Assembly: GCF_020181655.1 (NCBI RefSeq)
Contig: NZ_CP084032.1
Span: 868,001 to 932,000, forward strand
Length of the DNA: 64,000 bases
Reading direction: 5' to 3'
DNA from: Pectobacterium colocasium
GTDB lineage: Bacteria; Pseudomonadota; Gammaproteobacteria; Enterobacterales; Enterobacteriaceae
The notes under the pieces are model-generated. The model was given only the letters and a program-made list of their open reading frames with translations, searched no databases and had not been told where the DNA came from. Made by a program: the position numbers and the translations under genes. Shown here one piece after another: positions 63,064 to 64,000 of the stretch (positions are counted from its first letter, which is position 1; each line of letters opens with the position of its first letter).

Positions 63064-63948
63064 ATGCTATTCGAGAAAAATATTAGCCGTTGGAAACCAA
63101 TGAAAGAAGTTAATTCACGTGAGTTTAAGGCATTGTTACGTCCTGATTTCTTTGAGGGATCTCGGGAAGAAGGGTACAAAATAGTTTGGGAAAGAATTAA
63201 ACAGGCGAGTTTAGCTCATGGTTTTGGCGTAGAAGATGTATCGGATCCATTCAGTGAAACACACAAAATAAAAGAGTATTTTGATACTGAAGATCTTGCT
63301 TTGCGAAAAAGAGGCCTTCTTATCAGGCAAAATTCAAAAGTGATCGATGGTTCAGTGGTTTACCCTGCATCCTTAACAGCAAAAGAGCTAGGAAGAAATA
63401 CTTACCGTGTTCTTGGCACAAGGCTGGATTTCGCCGAAGGGATTACAGGGAAAAGTGAGGTTGAGGAAAAAATCGCATTGAATGATGAAGGTACACTTGA
63501 TGGGTATGTTGAGATTAAAAGAAAGATCTATCTGAGCCAACCTCGTGAAGCAACTACACTCAGGTACTTTGCGGATATATTCCCGGAGCTTAAACATGTC
63601 AGAATGGATATTGACACCGAGCTGACGTCTTACCGGATGCACAGCCATCGAATTTACCCTGGGGCTATTATTCTTACGGATAAGCGACGTATAACATTTG
63701 ATATTGAAGCATGTTTATATGAGGGGGAAACCTCGCCATTTGTTGTGGGGTGCTCATATACCCTTGATACTCCAAAATATCATGATATGAACAAGTCACA
63801 TAAAAAAGCAGAGGATTTTCTTTGCTCAGTCATTGAGGGGGCGTGTAAGGACTTAATTTACCCTGGTGCCGGGCGATGGTTGGGGTCGAAACTGTCAATG
63901 ATGCTTGAGAAAAATACAAACCAAATTTTAGGTTTTGAGAATGTGTAA
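63064..63948 (+). CDS. Second, divergent CYTH-like protein
   Basis: A 294-residue protein. Residues 66-155 keep the CYTH pattern (KIKEYFDTEDLALRKRGLLI, SLTAKE, SEVEEKI and YVEIKRKIY), but the EXEXK start of classical members is absent, replaced by VNSREFK. About 135 extra residues follow, ending in a conserved-looking segment with GACKDLIYPGAGRW. AGAAAGGA lies just upstream of ATG 63064. Having two CYTH-superfamily proteins in one operon is uncommon. The superfamily call is by pattern; the function is unknown. Confidence 0.65.
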   Translation: MLFEKNISRWKPMKEVNSREFKALLRPDFFEGSREEGYKIVWERIKQASLAHGFGVEDVSDPFSETHKIKEYFDTEDLALRKRGLLIRQNSKVIDGSVVYPASLTAKELGRNTYRVLGTRLDFAEGITGKSEVEEKIALNDEGTLDGYVEIKRKIYLSQPREATTLRYFADIFPELKHVRMDIDTELTSYRMHSHRIYPGAIILTDKRRITFDIEACLYEGETSPFVVGCSYTLDTPKYHDMNKSHKKAEDFLCSVIEGACKDLIYPGAGRWLGSKLSMMLEKNTNQILGFENV

Positions 63949-64000
63949 AATACACCTTTCTTCACGGTGCTATGGCTGAAGATACAAAGACGTAGCGTTG
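63949..64000. other. Right edge, no gene assigned
   Basis: The last 52 bases after the second CYTH-like gene contain no supported feature. Whether the cluster continues cannot be seen. Confidence 0.6.

Overview
The window looks like chromosome from a pectinolytic member of the Enterobacterales, most likely Pectobacterium or a close soft-rot relative. This rests on a PL4 rhamnogalacturonate lyase at the left edge, a hexuronide-type transporter with a KdgR-like operator, a UxuB-type fructuronate reductase, a xylosidase/xyloside symporter pair, and enterobacterial core genes (acs-yjcH-actP, ssrA-smpB, ratA-rnfH, bamE, recN, nadK, grpE, mntH). The species call is an inference from gene content; no 16S or database comparison was possible.

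Layout. 0-8 kb: rhiE behind a possible structured leader, an Rpn-type nuclease flanked by hairpin repeats, and the acetate operon acs-yjcH-actP. 8-15 kb: an orphan small protein, then a TonB receptor with a signalling domain, its FecI-type sigma factor behind a Fur box and its FecR-type regulator, then an AI-2E family membrane protein. Two copies of a palindromic MITE-like element sit in the terminators of this stretch. 15-31 kb: sugar and central metabolism (TogT/RhiT-like transporter, UxuB, O-acetylhomoserine sulfhydrylase, L,D-transpeptidase, YbeM amidase, cytochrome b561, pyruvate:flavodoxin oxidoreductase, XynB/XynT). 31-40 kb: single regulators, transporters and a TetR-controlled oxidoreductase locus (OYE, SDR, AKR).

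40-51 kb is the conserved ssrA-smpB / ratA-rnfH / bamE-recN-nadK / grpE block. An AT-rich two-gene insert lies between the convergent rnfH and bamE ends. Its products are a 902-residue P-loop ATPase (RdrA) and an 820-residue adenosine deaminase (RdrB), which together form the known RADAR anti-phage system. 51-56 kb: mntH, then a run of small immunity-like genes (one Imm53-like, one like an isolated EF-Tu domain 3), a tautomerase and an MFS transporter.

56.6-63.9 kb is the most unusual part: an AT-rich, tightly coupled run of eight genes on the + strand. The first three resemble, in order and motif content, the Campylobacter jejuni Cj1418-Cj1417-Cj1416 module: L-glutamine kinase, gamma-glutamyl hydrolase of the C26 class, and CTP:phosphoglutamine cytidylyltransferase. 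That module makes cytidine diphosphoramidate, the donor of the phosphoramidate (P-N) group on capsule. Here it is joined to an HD phosphohydrolase, a CYTH triphosphate-tunnel enzyme, a dNMP-kinase-like P-loop kinase, a TSUP exporter and a second divergent CYTH-like protein. No capsule glycosyltransferase or methyltransferase is visible. I infer a phosphoramidate-containing small molecule or surface modification of unknown structure; the cluster may continue past the right edge.
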